NCBI GenBank assembly: GCA_900095095.1
Contig: FMBT01000490.1
Span: 1-64,000 of the forward strand
Length of the DNA: 64,000 nt
DNA from: Fragilariopsis cylindrus CCMP1102
Taxonomy: Eukaryota > Bacillariophyta > Bacillariophyceae > Bacillariales > Bacillariaceae
Direction of reading: 5' to 3'
In this document: positions 36,479 to 48,830 of the stretch, piece by piece
How the letters are laid out: every line of letters starts with the position of its first letter
Position numbering within the stretch: position 1 is the first letter of the stretch
Program-made: the position numbers and the translations under genes
Notes under the pieces: model-generated
Told to the model about the DNA's origin: nothing
Seen by the model: only the letters and a program-made list of their open reading frames with translations
Database searches by the model: none

Positions 36479-37348
36479 TTAGCTTGGTGGTGCCTTCTTG
36501 CACCGCGTTTCGAGCGATTGTGGAACTTTGCTGTATCGAATAGCAATGGCCTGGGTCCGAAAGGATCTTGCTTCCTCCTGAGTCTCCGCATTTTCTTCCA
36601 AATAGAATGCGAGAGATTCATAAAGAGTAGCTAGAATAACTGAGTCCCCAAGGTTCTTCTTTTCCATCTCGCATGCTTGGCGTTGCAATTTGATGCACCC
36701 CTGCCTGTCTCCTTTTGTGGCTTGCAAATTTCCCAAGTTATTAAGAAAACATACCGTAACGTCATGAGTTTTAGGGAACCGTTTGGCCGTTTCCAAATAC
36801 CCAGCAGCGACGTCAATTTGATGGGTTTGAATTGCGATGGCCGCAACACAGATGTAGCTGATTGCCAAAGTTGACGAGTTCGGTGCAATCTTCTCCTTTA
36901 TCCTCAGGGCTTGTAGAGCTTTCTCATAAGACTCCTTCACTCGATGGAGATCACCCAGGGTGAGAGAAAGGTTGGTGTAACCTATAGCTGTTTCCAATGA
37001 TTCCGGTTTTAGCCGTTCTCGAATTTCTTGAGATCCTTCCAAAAAATAGAGGGACTGTTCGTATTCTTTTCGTTCGTAGTAGATACAGCCAATGTTGGAA
37101 AGTGCCCTTGCTAGATCCATCGAGTCAGGTGCTAGCTTTTGCTTTGTAGCCAAAGACATCTGTCCGTGTTTCATAGCGTCTTCCATTCTACCCAGTCGAA
37201 AGTAAATATCAAGAAGTATGTCATGCAAGTTAGCTGCAGCAAGGCTCATTTCTTCCACCTTTGAGAGCTCACAAAAGAGTTCCTTCTCTGCTGCGTTGTA
37301 GTTATGCTGGCGTATGTAGCGGTTGATTTTGGACGTTGAGTTTCCCAT
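36479..37348 (-). CDS. TPR (kinesin-light-chain-like) protein, possibly N-myristoylated
   Basis: A single uninterrupted exon of 289 codons. It begins M-G-N-S-T-S-K, a good N-myristoylation signal (Gly2, Ser/Thr at 6). Helical repeats of about 40 residues follow: L-H-D-I-L-L-D-I-Y-F-R-L-G-R, A-R-A-L-S-N-I-G-C-I-Y-Y-E-R-K-E-Y, A-I-G-Y-T-N-L-S-L-T-L-G-D-L, and N-N-L-G-N-L-Q-A-T-K-G-D. They fit tetratricopeptide repeats of the kinesin-light-chain type, which act as protein-binding scaffolds. Partners are unknown. Unlike its neighbours it has no homopolymer runs, no introns and no frameshift, and it uses visibly more G/C-ending codons, so it may be of different age or origin. Confidence 0.8.
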   Translation of the reverse strand: MGNSTSKINRYIRQHNYNAAEKELFCELSKVEEMSLAAANLHDILLDIYFRLGRMEDAMKHGQMSLATKQKLAPDSMDLARALSNIGCIYYERKEYEQSLYFLEGSQEIRERLKPESLETAIGYTNLSLTLGDLHRVKESYEKALQALRIKEKIAPNSSTLAISYICVAAIAIQTHQIDVAAGYLETAKRFPKTHDVTVCFLNNLGNLQATKGDRQGCIKLQRQACEMEKKNLGDSVILATLYESLAFYLEENAETQEEARSFRTQAIAIRYSKVPQSLETRCKKAPPS

Positions 37349-38214
37349 TTCAGTGTAGTTTAAATCGGAAGTCTTGTTGTATTGTAATTATCAGTATGGT
37401 TAACGCGTGACCTCTTTGTGCAGTGCAATGTAACACTCTCGTTACTCACATTTGAGTGTTGTTTAGTTACTTTTGGATTACCACGACTAAGAAAAACGAG
37501 ATCATAAGGAGTTTAGTTAAGTGATTCGTGCATACGTCAGAAAGAGAACAATGCGATCAATTGTCGTACAATGAGCGATCTGATTGGATAAGACTCACCA
37601 ATAAAATAAGATGTCAAAATAACAATAGAAAATAAGGGTTTGCTCCAACCCCGCAACCTCAATACTCAACATGTAGAATACTTCTGACCACAAAACGTAT
37701 ATTTCGAGGAGCTAATATCTAATAGTTACTAGTATGAATCATGTGATTTGATATAGAAAAATCATTCAAATAGTTTGATTATTACAACAAAATTAGGAAT
37801 TTGAAATTCACTTCCCTGTACATAAATGATCATTACTAAGTAGTAAAGGGAGGAAATTCAATAGGAACTTGTCGAGAGCCTTCCTATATGAAGCGCTATG
37901 ATGGATTCGTTGATGCGTTTATATTTTTTGATAACTTATTTAAATTAAATTACTCAAAGCTGAACGGTACTATGCATTGGCTCTTGACTCTACTCGTTTT
38001 TTGTACGATCTAGATGGATATCGGAGTGCGTATTAGAAGTAAATTACTAGTACATTCAGTAGTAGTTGTTAACTGGTTTGTTATTTGCTAAGTTACAATG
38101 ATTAAGTAATTATTATATAGTATTAAGGTGCAACAGGGAGAGGCATATTTGATTTGATAGAGATAGTCTGGACGATCAAACCAAGCCGGTTTTGGTTGAA
38201 CATCATTCCCCGTC
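37349..38214. other. Intergenic, AT-rich
   Basis: No gene or notable repeat seen. Confidence 0.4.
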
Positions 38215-39244
38215 CTAGTTTTCTTCTGTTGAACCTTCTTCAACAGTAAGAATTGGACCGGTTGTACCACAGATTGTTGCAATATCTACAGTTCCCTCAA
38301 TCCCTTCGAAGCTTCCGGTGCCTCCAATAATTGTGGAAGGAAATGGTGGTGGAAGTTCAATTTCACCATTAAATGGTTCAGCATTCAATGATAAATCTCT
38401 TCCACCTCCAATTTTTTGGTTTTTATGGCTGTGGGTTAAACATCCGGTGCTACTATGTTGGACTGGTCTGGTGTGGTGTTGGGAATGGTGTTGGTACTGG
38501 TGTTGGATTTCGTGTTGGTGGTTTAGGATTGGATCTTGAAATCTGTTCTCCAACATCAAAGACAAATGACGTGCCAGAATAGAATGCAATACAATTAAAG
38601 CCACCACCACCTAAACAAATATTTAAATTACATGTATGTGATGTTATGGTAAAAGAAGCAAGAAATGCGTCTAGCCCACCCGATGCCAGCTGACGTTTGT
38701 TTTGGGGGAAAGGTGAAGGTGAATTGATAGCTGAAGTTGCAACACATTCTCCGTGATAAAAGAATGCGGAATCACCTGGGGGGACTGGTTGTTTTGGTTG
38801 GCGTCCACCACCAAATTTAAAACCACCAATTGCTTCTAAGGCATCGCCTTCATTTCCTCCGAAAGATTCAATGACTTCATCCGTTAAGTCATCCGGCCCA
38901 ACACCATTTAATTTATTAACGATCTCAATATCAGCCGGATCATAAACTCCCCCTTTCTGAATGGTGGAAGATCCTACCAAACTTGTTACACCTGTACCAA
39001 TGTTGGGTGCCCCATTTGGGAAAACGGTTACAAAGTTTTCCGGTTCAATAATAGTAAGATAGTTACGAAGATATTTATAATCTGTTGACGAGGATGATGC
39101 TAACTTTCTCTCATCAGTGTTGCCATCTTCCGTAGTAGCAGTAGCATTATTATCACCCATACCTCCTTTCGTACAGAGAACAGAAGGAACACAACAAGAG
39201 GTATGTGCCAGGATGATGAACTTTGCAGCTGTTAAGAGTTTCAT
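38215..39244 (-). CDS. Secreted protein, paralogue of the one at 29342 (putative AOC/dirigent-like barrel)
   Basis: The start M-K-L-L-T-A-A-K-F-I-I-L-A-H-T gives a signal peptide; an upstream in-frame extension to 39391 is less likely the start. Shared blocks with the paralogue are G-S-S-T-I-Q-K-G-G-V-Y-D-P-A-D, F-Y-H-G-E-C-V-A-T, N-I-C-L-G-G-G-G-F-N-C-I, and S-T-I-I-G-G-T-G-S-F-E-G-I-E-G-T-V-D-I-A-T-I. A Pro/Thr linker (N-P-T-P-V-P-T-P-F-P-T-P) separates the Cys-rich part from the barrel-like end, and one frame change near 38460-38540 falls in it. The gene is longer than its paralogue mainly because of this linker and an insert before G-G-L-D-A-F-L-A. Function is unknown; extracellular location is inferred. 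Confidence 0.7.
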
Positions 39245-40934
39245 GATGATGATGCTATGATTGATTCTTGTTGGTTGACTAATTGGTTGTGTTGTGTTGA
39301 TTGATGATATATTACGTTTGATGAGCACAGTAGTATCGCACTGTGTTCTTATTGCATGTACTTGGTGTTTTCTGTACGAAGCTATCTTCATGTAATATTG
39401 GTGTCATGTACTGGATCTCATAGCGCTTCATTAGGGCGCGATCTAAAGTGATTTGGATCTTATATGAGTCGTACGGGACTCAATGGATCTTATCACCTGA
39501 AGTATTCTCCGCAAGTTGCGCATTAGCTTTTCGAGAATTGCTCCGTATAGCTGGTGAAGAAGACTTACCAGGAGGACAGTGCTAGTTACACATATGGAAC
39601 TCAGACTGATCTACACCCGAATCTCATTGTCGAGGCATCATCGATATCTCCGACAGTTAAATGAGAAAAGCTATTTGGATATTGGGCACCCGGATGAAAG
39701 AAATGCATTGACACATGGCGGTAACGATGCTCTTAATTTTGACAGTCACCAGGAAAGCAAGAAAGAGGCTCGTAGACAAATGAAAGGAAGAGATTATGCC
39801 AACTTGTGATGCTTGCAACAAAAGTTCAATGGGGATCGTAAATTTCGAAGAAGCCTACGGTAAGTACCTTACTACGATTGTCTAACCTCCTTTCTAAAAC
39901 ATAGCTTGATTCTACTTTCTAATAATACTTTCGTCAATATATGATAATAGTAATGTAGCACTTTATTGCAACAAGGTCTGCCAGAAAGCACATCGGCGTA
40001 TTCATAGAACTGAATGCACTGCCAACCGTAAATGGATGGCATAGAACAAATTTGCTTAAATAACAACACCGTTCGACGAGAGACTCATCCACTTGATTAT
40101 CCTTCGATATGCATTTGTGAATGTTGAAGGGATTGGATTCATTCATTCAAACGACCGTACATAGAAAAACAGATATCAATAATCGCATCATCATGGTCAT
40201 TCAATCACGAAAACATTCAATACAAATAGTAATTTCCTTCCCTATTAACTGATATTTGTTTTTTTCGCGATGTTTTCAAATGACGTATTCATAAGGGGGC
40301 TTCGATTGTTTAAATATTTCGTACAAATTTTTATCTTATTCACGTAACTTACTGTAGTTGTGATTTATCGAAGGTTGTTTTTTCGAAATCGTCTTCTTTT
40401 TCATTGTGTTCGTACACCCGAATTTACAAACAAAGATACCACCATCAGCTTAAGCTTTATGTTGAGTCAACGATCGTGGTAAATTTTCTTGACACATCGA
40501 ATGCAGCCGAGTGGGTAGTTCGTAGTGACTCTCATTCATGTCCTCTCCTCAAAGAAGCATCGATGAAAATTTATGCATCCGATAATAACAGTTCCGTATT
40601 GGAATCTGAAGGGAAGATTCACATCGTCTCGTTACGGAATTACTCAAGTTCTGTGCAGACAAAACCATCTGCAGTGCCGGACAGCTATCAAACAAAGAAA
40701 GACGGTAGCAACGATGTTGTCAAGATTCTAAATGTCACGTCTTTTAAAGGCTAACCTTGGATAGATATCGATAGGAATCGCGAAATACTTGTCGAACGTT
40801 ATATTTAAAGCATCACTATTCTTCTCGAGGATAGATTGGCTTTCGATCCATCTCGAGTTCAGAAAAGAAAAAGAAGGACACTCGATATGATATCAGTACA
40901 GATTTAAAATGAAGTAAGATAAAGTAAAGGAGAG

Positions 40935-40965
<31 letters not shown>

Positions 40966-41238
40966 TAAACTGCTACGTGTACGACGAGAACATTGAACTG
41001 AACAGAATCACGGCGATGAATAGAATACGAAACAAATATCATAGATAGGTGAAGATTTGATATGCTACCAATACTAGTGCAGTAGAGCCAAATTATGCGA
41101 TTGCCTGTATAATAAATGAATAAGAAAGGAAAAAAACAGAAATAGTATTATATTATTGTTCTATATATTTTACTATTATGAATTTATCACAGATAGGCAG
41201 TGCAGTACCAAATCAATCCGTCTGATAATATATAATAT
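39245..41238. other. Gene-poor stretch with relic frames
   Basis: Frames at 39579-39809 and 40404-40754 (the latter 116 codons from a TTG, with L-K-E-A-S-M-K-I-Y-A-S-D) have ordinary composition but no family and no supporting structure, so they are listed here rather than called. A GA run lies at 40939-40964. Confidence 0.35.
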
Positions 41239-43106
41239 TTAATCACCACCAAAATAGTCACGTTGACGTTGTTCACGACGACGTTTATTTCCAGCACGTC
41301 GATCACGATTTTTATCAGTTTGAGATATAACAGGCTTATGACGTCTTGCTAAACCAAATCGATCTCTTTCTAATTTTTTCATATCAATGGAATATGGATC
41401 ACGTCCTCCACCTTCTGCACCACTTCCACCACGTATACCATCCATATTATAATTTTCTGGTACAGGATTCTTAAAACAATATTCTTCAATTTCATCATCA
41501 TCAAATGCATTCACTTTCCATAATGGATCCTTTCCGGACCATAATTCTTCTAATCGTAAATGATGACGTGTGGATGAATCCAAGACGTGTACAATATAAC
41601 TACCACAATCGACAATCATCCATTTGGAGGATAATGTATTCAATGTAGATGATCCGCCACCCATTGCTGCTTTATTTGTTGTATTTTGTTTGGCACCAGT
41701 GACACCAATTTCATGTAACTTACGTTCTTTCATATGATCAATTAATACACGTGATAATGTATATATTAAATAGGATGAGGATGAAGAAGAAGAAGAACCG
41801 ATTGTGTCACCACCAGCACTACTACCACCACCAGTACAAAAAATCATACCTTCACAACCAACACCCATTCGTGAAACATCCGGATTATCATAAACAATTT
41901 TAATATCACGCCCGCCATGTTCTTTCAGTAATAATTCAATTTCATCGGATGTTAACATAGTATGATGAATTGCTGGAACAACAACATTAATAGATTTTTG
42001 ATTATTTTGTTGTTGTTCTTGTCCATCAACATCCCCACCACCACCACCACCGAATACTGCACGTCGATTACGTAACCAATCAGTACCAACAGCAATGGTG
42101 TAGTAGTATTGTTACTATTATTATTAGGATTATGATTCTTTTCATCCTCTAATTCTTCTAATTCTAATTCTCTTTGTAATGACAATTCTAATTCTAATTC
42201 TTGTTGTTCTTTTAATTCATCCTCACGTTGTAATACAATATCTAATTTTGCTAATATTTCATCATCGGATAATGTTTCCATTTCATCTTCACTTAATACG
42301 AACAATGCTTCTGCTTCCTTTTCTACATCCTGTAATGCAATATCAAGACGTTCTTGTTGTTTCACTTGTCGTGACGATTCAATGATTGTATCATTAATAC
42401 GTGATGAGACTATTGATGGTGATGTTAATGATGTTGTTGTTTTACTATCACCTTGATCACTATTATTAGTTGTACGGATAATAGGTGGAACCCATTCTTG
42501 ATCACGTTCATCATCAATGTCCTTTTCATTTTCATCGTCGTCACTAGCAGACGCAGACGCAGTAGGAGGAAGCCATCCTTCATCATCATCATCATCATCA
42601 CTGTCATCATCGCTGGAATACTCTTCCATTATATTGTCACTGTCACTGTCACTGTCACTGTCGCTATCACTGTCGCTGTCACTGTCACTGTCGCTGTCAC
42701 TATCATTATCGTCATCACCACCGTTACCGTTACTCGATGTCGTCGTCGTTGAAAACGGAACAACAATTGAAGATCGATGCAGATAATGATTTCTCGTCTT
42801 CGACGATGTGCTGTTATTGTTCTCCCTCGTCATACTATTATTATTCGTTCTCGTTCTCGTCAAGTTAGAAAGTAGTGTCGTCGTCGTACTTGTAGTAGAA
42901 TAACAACAGCATCCGGAGGAGCCGGAGGAGGGGTTATAATAATAATTATTAATATTGGACCATGATGATGCACATGACGTCGTCGTCGTCAGATCAAATA
43001 TAAGTTGAGACGACGACGATGATGACGGTACAACTTGTACAATCCGTTGTTGTCGTGCTCGTCGTAACAATGATGATGACGATGATGTAGATGATAATCT
43101 CCACAT
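41239..43106 (-). CDS. Ribosomal silencing factor RsfS/Iojap (MALSU1-like), organellar
   Basis: RsfS binds uL14 and blocks subunit joining in bacteria and organelles. The C-terminal domain (41239-41958) has L-I-D-H-M-K-E-R-K, K-W-M-I-V-D-C-G-S-Y-I-V-H-V-L-D and L-R-L-E-E-L-W-S-G, the diagnostic Iojap core. The N-terminus (M-W-R-L-S-S-T-S-S-S-S-S-L-L-R-R-A-R-Q-Q-R) is rich in Arg and Ser and fits a mitochondrial presequence. Between them lie a long acidic region with about 14 Ser-Asp dipeptides (42640-42710) and a Glu/Leu coiled coil (about 42150-42330). One frame change near 42100 joins the halves through G-T-D-W-L-R-N-R-R-A-V-F. The long acidic insert is unusual for the family. Confidence 0.8.
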
Positions 43107-43518
43107 TATTATTATAACTCCAACTCCTTTTTGTTTGTTTTGTTTTGTTCCGATTTATATGCTTACAGGTTCAGGACTATTCCTTTTTGATTCCTCTTTC
43201 CTGTCTAGGGTACAGTACCACTCTTTTCTCTAACTCTAATAAGGTTTGCATCACTCCTGGTTTTGCATCATTACAAAGATTAAAGAGAGAAGGCAGAAAT
43301 CATCTATTTTTAATTTGATGGGGGTCGTGTTGTTGTTGCTTGCGTTGATTTTATGCGAGCTCGACGAGCGAATGGCAGACTGTGATGTTGCGTTGATTGA
43401 GCGAATGGGATGTTGTACTCGTGACTGGTTCATTCCCAAAATCGACGCACGCTACTAACCATCTTCCGTTCATACGTGGATAAAACATACATGTACTCTT
43501 CGAGGGATACCCCCCCCC
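43107..43518. other. Promoter-side spacer of the RsfS gene with a C run
   Basis: A TTTG/TTTTG run sits 20-45 bp upstream of the RsfS ATG. A C run at 43510-43523 marks the outer edge of the left inverted-repeat arm. Frames here show no family features. Confidence 0.4.
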
Positions 43519-44410
43519 CCCCCTGTCAACCAATCTCACAAATTCCACATGAAGATTTTTTACTCAGCATAGTATTGCCTTTAGTATGTTTTATACTGCC
43601 AGCAATGCAACACCACTGTACTCATATACACCAATACCATAACAATTGTATGAGGGAAGCTATTGCTTCACGCTTGCGCTACAATGCAGTACATTTTTCT
43701 CTTGATGTACCAATAGTATGGAATCAAGGCAATTCCCTTCCTGTAGCAATGATGCTAAAAGATTCTCCTCTGGCAATTAGGCTCTTATCGTGTGTCATCA
43801 ATAAAACAGGGTATGTGTACCCCTAAACCACTAGGATATACACAAAATGGCATATTTGGGCACCTTATTATGACCCATGGTATTGTTACCTTGCCATACA
43901 GCATGTCACAGTATGCTTGTATCTTTTTTTGCTACCTTCATTGGTAGTTGCTGTGGAGCAAGTGGAAGAGAGAGAGAGAGAGAGCTTCTATCTTTTTTGC
44001 ATATCTTCATTGGTGGTTGCTGTGGAGCACGTGGAAGAGAGAGAGAGAGGGAGGGGGTATGTCACTTATTAGCTGTGTATTCAAAGAGATCCGACTACAA
44101 TCACTCATTACGTTCCACCAACAGGCAGAGCAATAACAAGATAATAAGTGTTGCTGATTCTTAATTCATGTCAAGATGGTAAAACAAATCTATACCTTGC
44201 TTGCTAGCTAGGTAGCTACTATGCCAGGCTGGTGGTACAGGATCTGAAGGAAAAGAGATACTGCTCTTAGGCAGCTGGATAGGTACACTGTACTTGTAAT
44301 AGAAACATGCTGGTGTGTACTAATCATACAAGAAAATGCTTAGTGGAATCTAGGCTAGTGTAGAAATTTAACTAGTTAATTCTACTCTACAGCGTATCAA
44401 TCCTACAGAC
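43519..44410 (+). repeat. Left arm of a large inverted repeat flanking MCM6
   Basis: Starting at CCCCCTGTCAACCAATCTC, this arm matches the reverse complement of 48831-49740 nearly end to end with small indels. Shared landmarks in order include CACAAATTCCACATGAAGAT, AGGCTCTTAT..GTGTGTC/GGCATCAAT, GGGCACCTT..TATGACCCATG, the GAGA run after TGGAAGAGAGAG, TATACCTTGCTTGCTAGCTA, and TTAGGCAGCTGGATAGGTAC. A partly shared reading frame (about 43877-44160) is interrupted by the GA microsatellite and is not called as a gene. Confidence 0.85.
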
Positions 44411-44499
44411 TTTATCTTGCGATGCATTGGTCCCATTATTTTAATCTTTTCCTATACTATTAGATTAGTCTACTATGTTAGGATTTACTATTTTATTAC

Positions 44500-47400
44500 T
44501 TAATTAATTTCATAATTTGGATGGACAGCTAGTACTGTACTTTGTTCATCTTTTTTACTTTTAGGTACATCCCCAACTGTTACCAAAATACGATCAACAT
44601 CAATTAGGCGTCGGATAACTAGACTAATTTTCTTCTTCATTAACTCAAGTGTTTCTAATGAATCACCTATATCCATTCAATCTGTTCTAAGTACCAATCT
44701 AAACATTGTTTCCATGTCCAATACGTTACTTCTGTAGCCATACCACCACCATCTTCTGTTTTATTATTTGTTGTAATATCTTCTTGTTCTAATGCACGTA
44801 AATGACCAGCAATTGCATTAGTTATTGATTCATATTCTTCAAAGGAAATTTTTGTTTTCTTCTTTTTCTTCTTTTTGTTATCTCCTCCCGCGTCTGCTGC
44901 TACTACTCCTTCCGGCTTGACGTTTACGTCGCGTGTAGTACCACCACCACTACCACTAGTAGTAGCTTCATCGCCATCACCCCGATCACCACCACCACCA
45001 CTACCAGTAGCAGGATATTCTCCGGGATGGAGTACGTTTTGGGTTTCTAAACGTTGTGTTTCCGGCATTTGTGATTCAGGATTATTATTGTCATCCTCGG
45101 TCGTCGTCGTCGTCATCATCATCATCTTGAGCCATGGCAGATGTCTCTCCACCACCACCACCTCCAGATCCACCACGATAATTATCGTCGTCATCATCAT
45201 CGTCGTCGTCAACTTCAACATCTGTTGTTTCAACTTGAATGATTGATGTTTTTAGTAGACGATATGCTTCACGAACAAATCCAGGGGTGATTTCATCAGC
45301 ACAATGCAATCGTGCCAATGCTTCCGATAAACGGACCATTGATTCTAATTGACGTACTGTAATACGATATGCTGATCGTGATCGGCCCATAGTGTCACCC
45401 TGTCGTAACTTGCGATAGCATTCTACCATAACACGTTGGGATTCAACTGTAATTTTCGGATGTAATGTTTTTGCAAATTTGATGTATCGTCTCATTTGAT
45501 CAATAGTATATGGTGCCTTGGTAGTATTGGTATCTTCACAACGGTGTACTTTTAATATATGTTCAGCAACTTTACGATCAGCTTCTGGATTACAATCATC
45601 TAACACAACAAAGAATAGATCAAATCTACTCAGGATAGGTGCACTTAATGTCACATTGGCCTTTAATGTCTTGGTACGATCATATCGACCATATATTGGA
45701 TTAGCTGCAGCTAAGATCGATGCACGTGCATTTAATGTTGCTTGTATACCAGCTTTCGTGATACTAATTGTTTGTTGTTCCATTGCTTCATGAATCGCAA
45801 CTTGATCACGTTCATCCATTTTATCAAATTCATCAATACAACATATACCATTATCTGCTAACATTAATGCACCAGCCTCAACACAAAATTCACCTGTATC
45901 GGAATCGCGTTGTACAGCTGCTGTTAGTCCAGCTGCACTCGATGCCTTACCGGATGTATATACTGTTCTATTTGGTAAAAATGCATGTACGTATTTTAAA
46001 AATTGTGACTTTGCTGTTGATGGATCACCAATGATACAACAATTAATATCACCACGTAATTTAGTACCAGATGATGTTGTTTTATGTACACCACCCAAAA
46101 GCATTAATAGAATACCTTTTTTAACTTCCCTGTGTCCAAATGTATTGGGAACCATAGAATCAACCATTTGTTCATATAATTTTGGTGAATTACGCATTGC
46201 ACGTAATTCTGCTCGTTGAGATGTTGTCATTTCTAATGCAACCTGTTTCGTTGTTGGTTCGTCATCTAATGTCTTGCGGTTGGTTTCATTCATACCATAC
46301 ATAGCACCAGCCATAACTTGTTCATTTTTATTTGCTTGTATTAAACTTTCAACACTAAGAACAGAATTAGCACAAAACATGTACGGTATGTAAGTTCTTT
46401 AACGCCAAGTGCTGATAAACCACGTATACCCCCACCACCACCAGATGCTGCATCACTTGGTTTATATCCAGGTGTTTTACTAGATGTTGCAGAATCACCA
46501 GCACGTGCTAATGCTGATCCATCTGGCAAACCACTAATGAACCAGTAAAACAACTTTATCACCAGCCTTACATCGTTCCACCATTTCGTTTCTTAATATA
46601 ACATCCATTGATCTTGGCATTGATCCTGGTGGAATTTGGGAGGATGATTCTTGTACACGTAATTTTTGCCAATCCACAAATTCGGATCGTGTTGCTTCTA
46701 ATGTAAATCTCATTGGTGATCTATTCTTACAACGTGGATTTCTACACAATGTTGGTCTTGTATAATGATAATGTTGTAAAACTTTATCTGCCAATATCCA
46801 CATTTATCACATCGAAATGCAGCAACTAATAATTCAGGTCGGACATCCGATGTACGTGTAATTGTTCCTTGAAGACTAACTAATGAACCAATTAAATCGG
46901 TACGTAATGATCGTACTGATTTCATTTGTTCTGTCATACAATTAAAGAATGCAATAAAGAATACTAATGGATCTGATGGATTTGTATTACCACCACCACC
47001 TGAACCTGATCCATTAATACCACCATTATCATTATTTTGTTCCACATAACGATTTAATTCAGGATGACGATCAATCACAAATCCTGATACTGATCGTCGT
47101 AATGGTGTTTCAAATCGACAATATTCACCTTGGATTGCTTCTGCTAATTCAGGATCATCTCTAAGTAGATGTTGAAAATTAACAAATAAAGTGTTGGCAA
47201 AACCACCACTTAAATTTGCATTATCGTCATCGTCATCCTCATCGTCATCATTATCATCATTGAATGGATCACTTGCCGAATATTGACGACGGATTAATTG
47301 CCGTTTTGCTAATAAATCTGCTTGTTCTTGATATGGATAAATATATTGTGGTTCACCATCGGTAATCTCATTGTCGTCGTCGTCGTTTTGGCCTTCAGCT

Positions 47401-48209
47401 CTAGCAACTTCTTGTTTGCTGTTGTTGTCGTTGTTTCATTCATTTAGTTATTTTCGTTCGTATAACGTAGTATTGTGCGATAGCGTAATGCGGAAGACAA
47501 AAGAGAGAGAGACAGGGAGAGGGCTGTTTGTGAGTTGAAGTTCAGAATATCAGAATAAAAATATGATGTTTTTTCTTCTCTCTCCTATTTCAAATCGCAT
47601 AACGGCATAATGAAGCTCAATAATTTCTAAAACATTCGGACGCATGCATCCGAGAGAGAAATAGTGCCGATAGATTATGTTTCTTATTTGCTCGTCAATA
47701 ATCATATCAACTTTATTGCCAGCTTCCTACTGTAGCTTCATTACAGTTGTCACACCTACTACAGACAGCACTACTTACAAATTTTGTAAAAATTCTTCAA
47801 ATGCACCCCTAACTAATTCACCACTTTCATCTAATACCTCATGTGCAGCAACTATACCATCACCAACACCACCTGCATCAGCTGCACCCATTAATGCACG
47901 ATCAGCTTGTGCATCACGTCCACCACCACCTCTTCCTCCACCACCACCTGTTGGATTGCCGCTGGTACCTTCCATTGCAGCAACTTCTGCAGCAGCAGCT
48001 GCAGCTTCTGCTGCCTCTAATGGATCTTCATCATCATACTCATCCACCTCTTGCTGTTGATTATTATTATTTCCGCCACTAGTAGTAGCATTCGTACTAC
48101 GACTTTCTGGTGTAGCTGCTGTAACAGCTCGTCCTTCATCATCGTTTTGTTCACCACTCATACCGGGACGGTAATCATCATCATACATAATATCATCTTC
48201 ATCCATCAT
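44500..48209 (-). CDS. MCM6: MCM6, replicative helicase subunit
   Basis: MCM6 is one of six AAA+ subunits of the nuclear MCM2-7 helicase. Exon 1 (47779-48209) is acidic and Ala/Gly-rich; intron 47419-47778 (GTAAGT..ACAG) joins E-E-F-L-Q-N to F-K-Q-E-V-A. The zinc finger C-D-K-C-G..C-R-N-P-R-C is followed by [14 protein letters not shown]. Walker A is G-D-P-S-T-A-K-S; Walker B is C-C-I-D-E-F-D-K-M; the Arg finger is S-R-F-D-L. MCM6, not MCM2, is shown by [16 protein letters not shown] and [10 protein letters not shown], plus the C-terminal winged-helix part ending [11 protein letters not shown]. Frame changes occur near 46790, 46553, 46525, 46378, 45115 and 44672, with the last domain running past an apparent stop to 44500. 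It sits between inverted-repeat arms. Confidence 0.88.
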
Positions 48210-48830
48210 CCTTTTTTTTCTATCCCTTATACGTAGCTAGCTAGCTATTTCGTTAAACTCAAAAATTCCAATTGAGTCAGGTTCCTTTATTCTATATTTT
48301 CTTCTTCCCCTAAGTCAAGACTTGTCGCTTGTCTTCAATGCAATGAAATCAACGCTGGTGTCCACGTCCTTGTCGATGTTTGTGTTGTGTTGTGTTGTGT
48401 TTATTCTACGCTCAAAACTCTACGGTATGTAGATTTTCAATTTCGGCGCCTTAGCATTTATTTGTTTGTGTCATTGCGCATTGTCCGCGCCAACTCTCTG
48501 AAAAAAATGTGCTAAAACAGCTCGTCGGACGACGGACAGAGCCAAATAGTCTGTCATTGCTCCGATCTTTATCACATAGCATGATAGTTAGTGTTACAGT
48601 ATGTCAATACCTTTTTAACATATTACAGTAGTAGCTACTGTTCCACTCCATTTATGTACCAAGGTATTGATATACCATCAACATTCATGTATATGTGCAT
48701 AATCTTTCAAGGACAACAAAAAGAAGAGGAATGGGTGGGTCTATCATCATTCATAACATATCATCTCAAACAAGTCACTACTAGCAGCTAGATTTTGCTT
48801 GTACTACATACATGTTGCAAACTAGCTATT
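48210..48830. other. 5' flank of MCM6
   Basis: A GCTA run (48232-48245) lies just upstream of the MCM6 ATG and a GTGTT run at about 48384-48398. Frames here are unsupported. Confidence 0.4.

Noticed and set aside
42517-42786. Plus-strand Ser/Leu repeat frame
   Set aside because: Shadow of the Ser-Asp repeat of the minus-strand RsfS gene.
43877-44164. An open frame in the left inverted-repeat arm, with a similar frame on the minus strand of the right arm (49167-49376)
   Set aside because: The similarity follows from the repeat itself; the frame is carried through a GA microsatellite and is broken by indels in between, with no family signature.
44500-48209. MCM2 as an alternative identity
   Set aside because: The P-G-S-M-P-R-S box, the [10 protein letters not shown] segment, the S-I-I-Q-V-E-T tail and the C-terminal winged-helix part fit MCM6.
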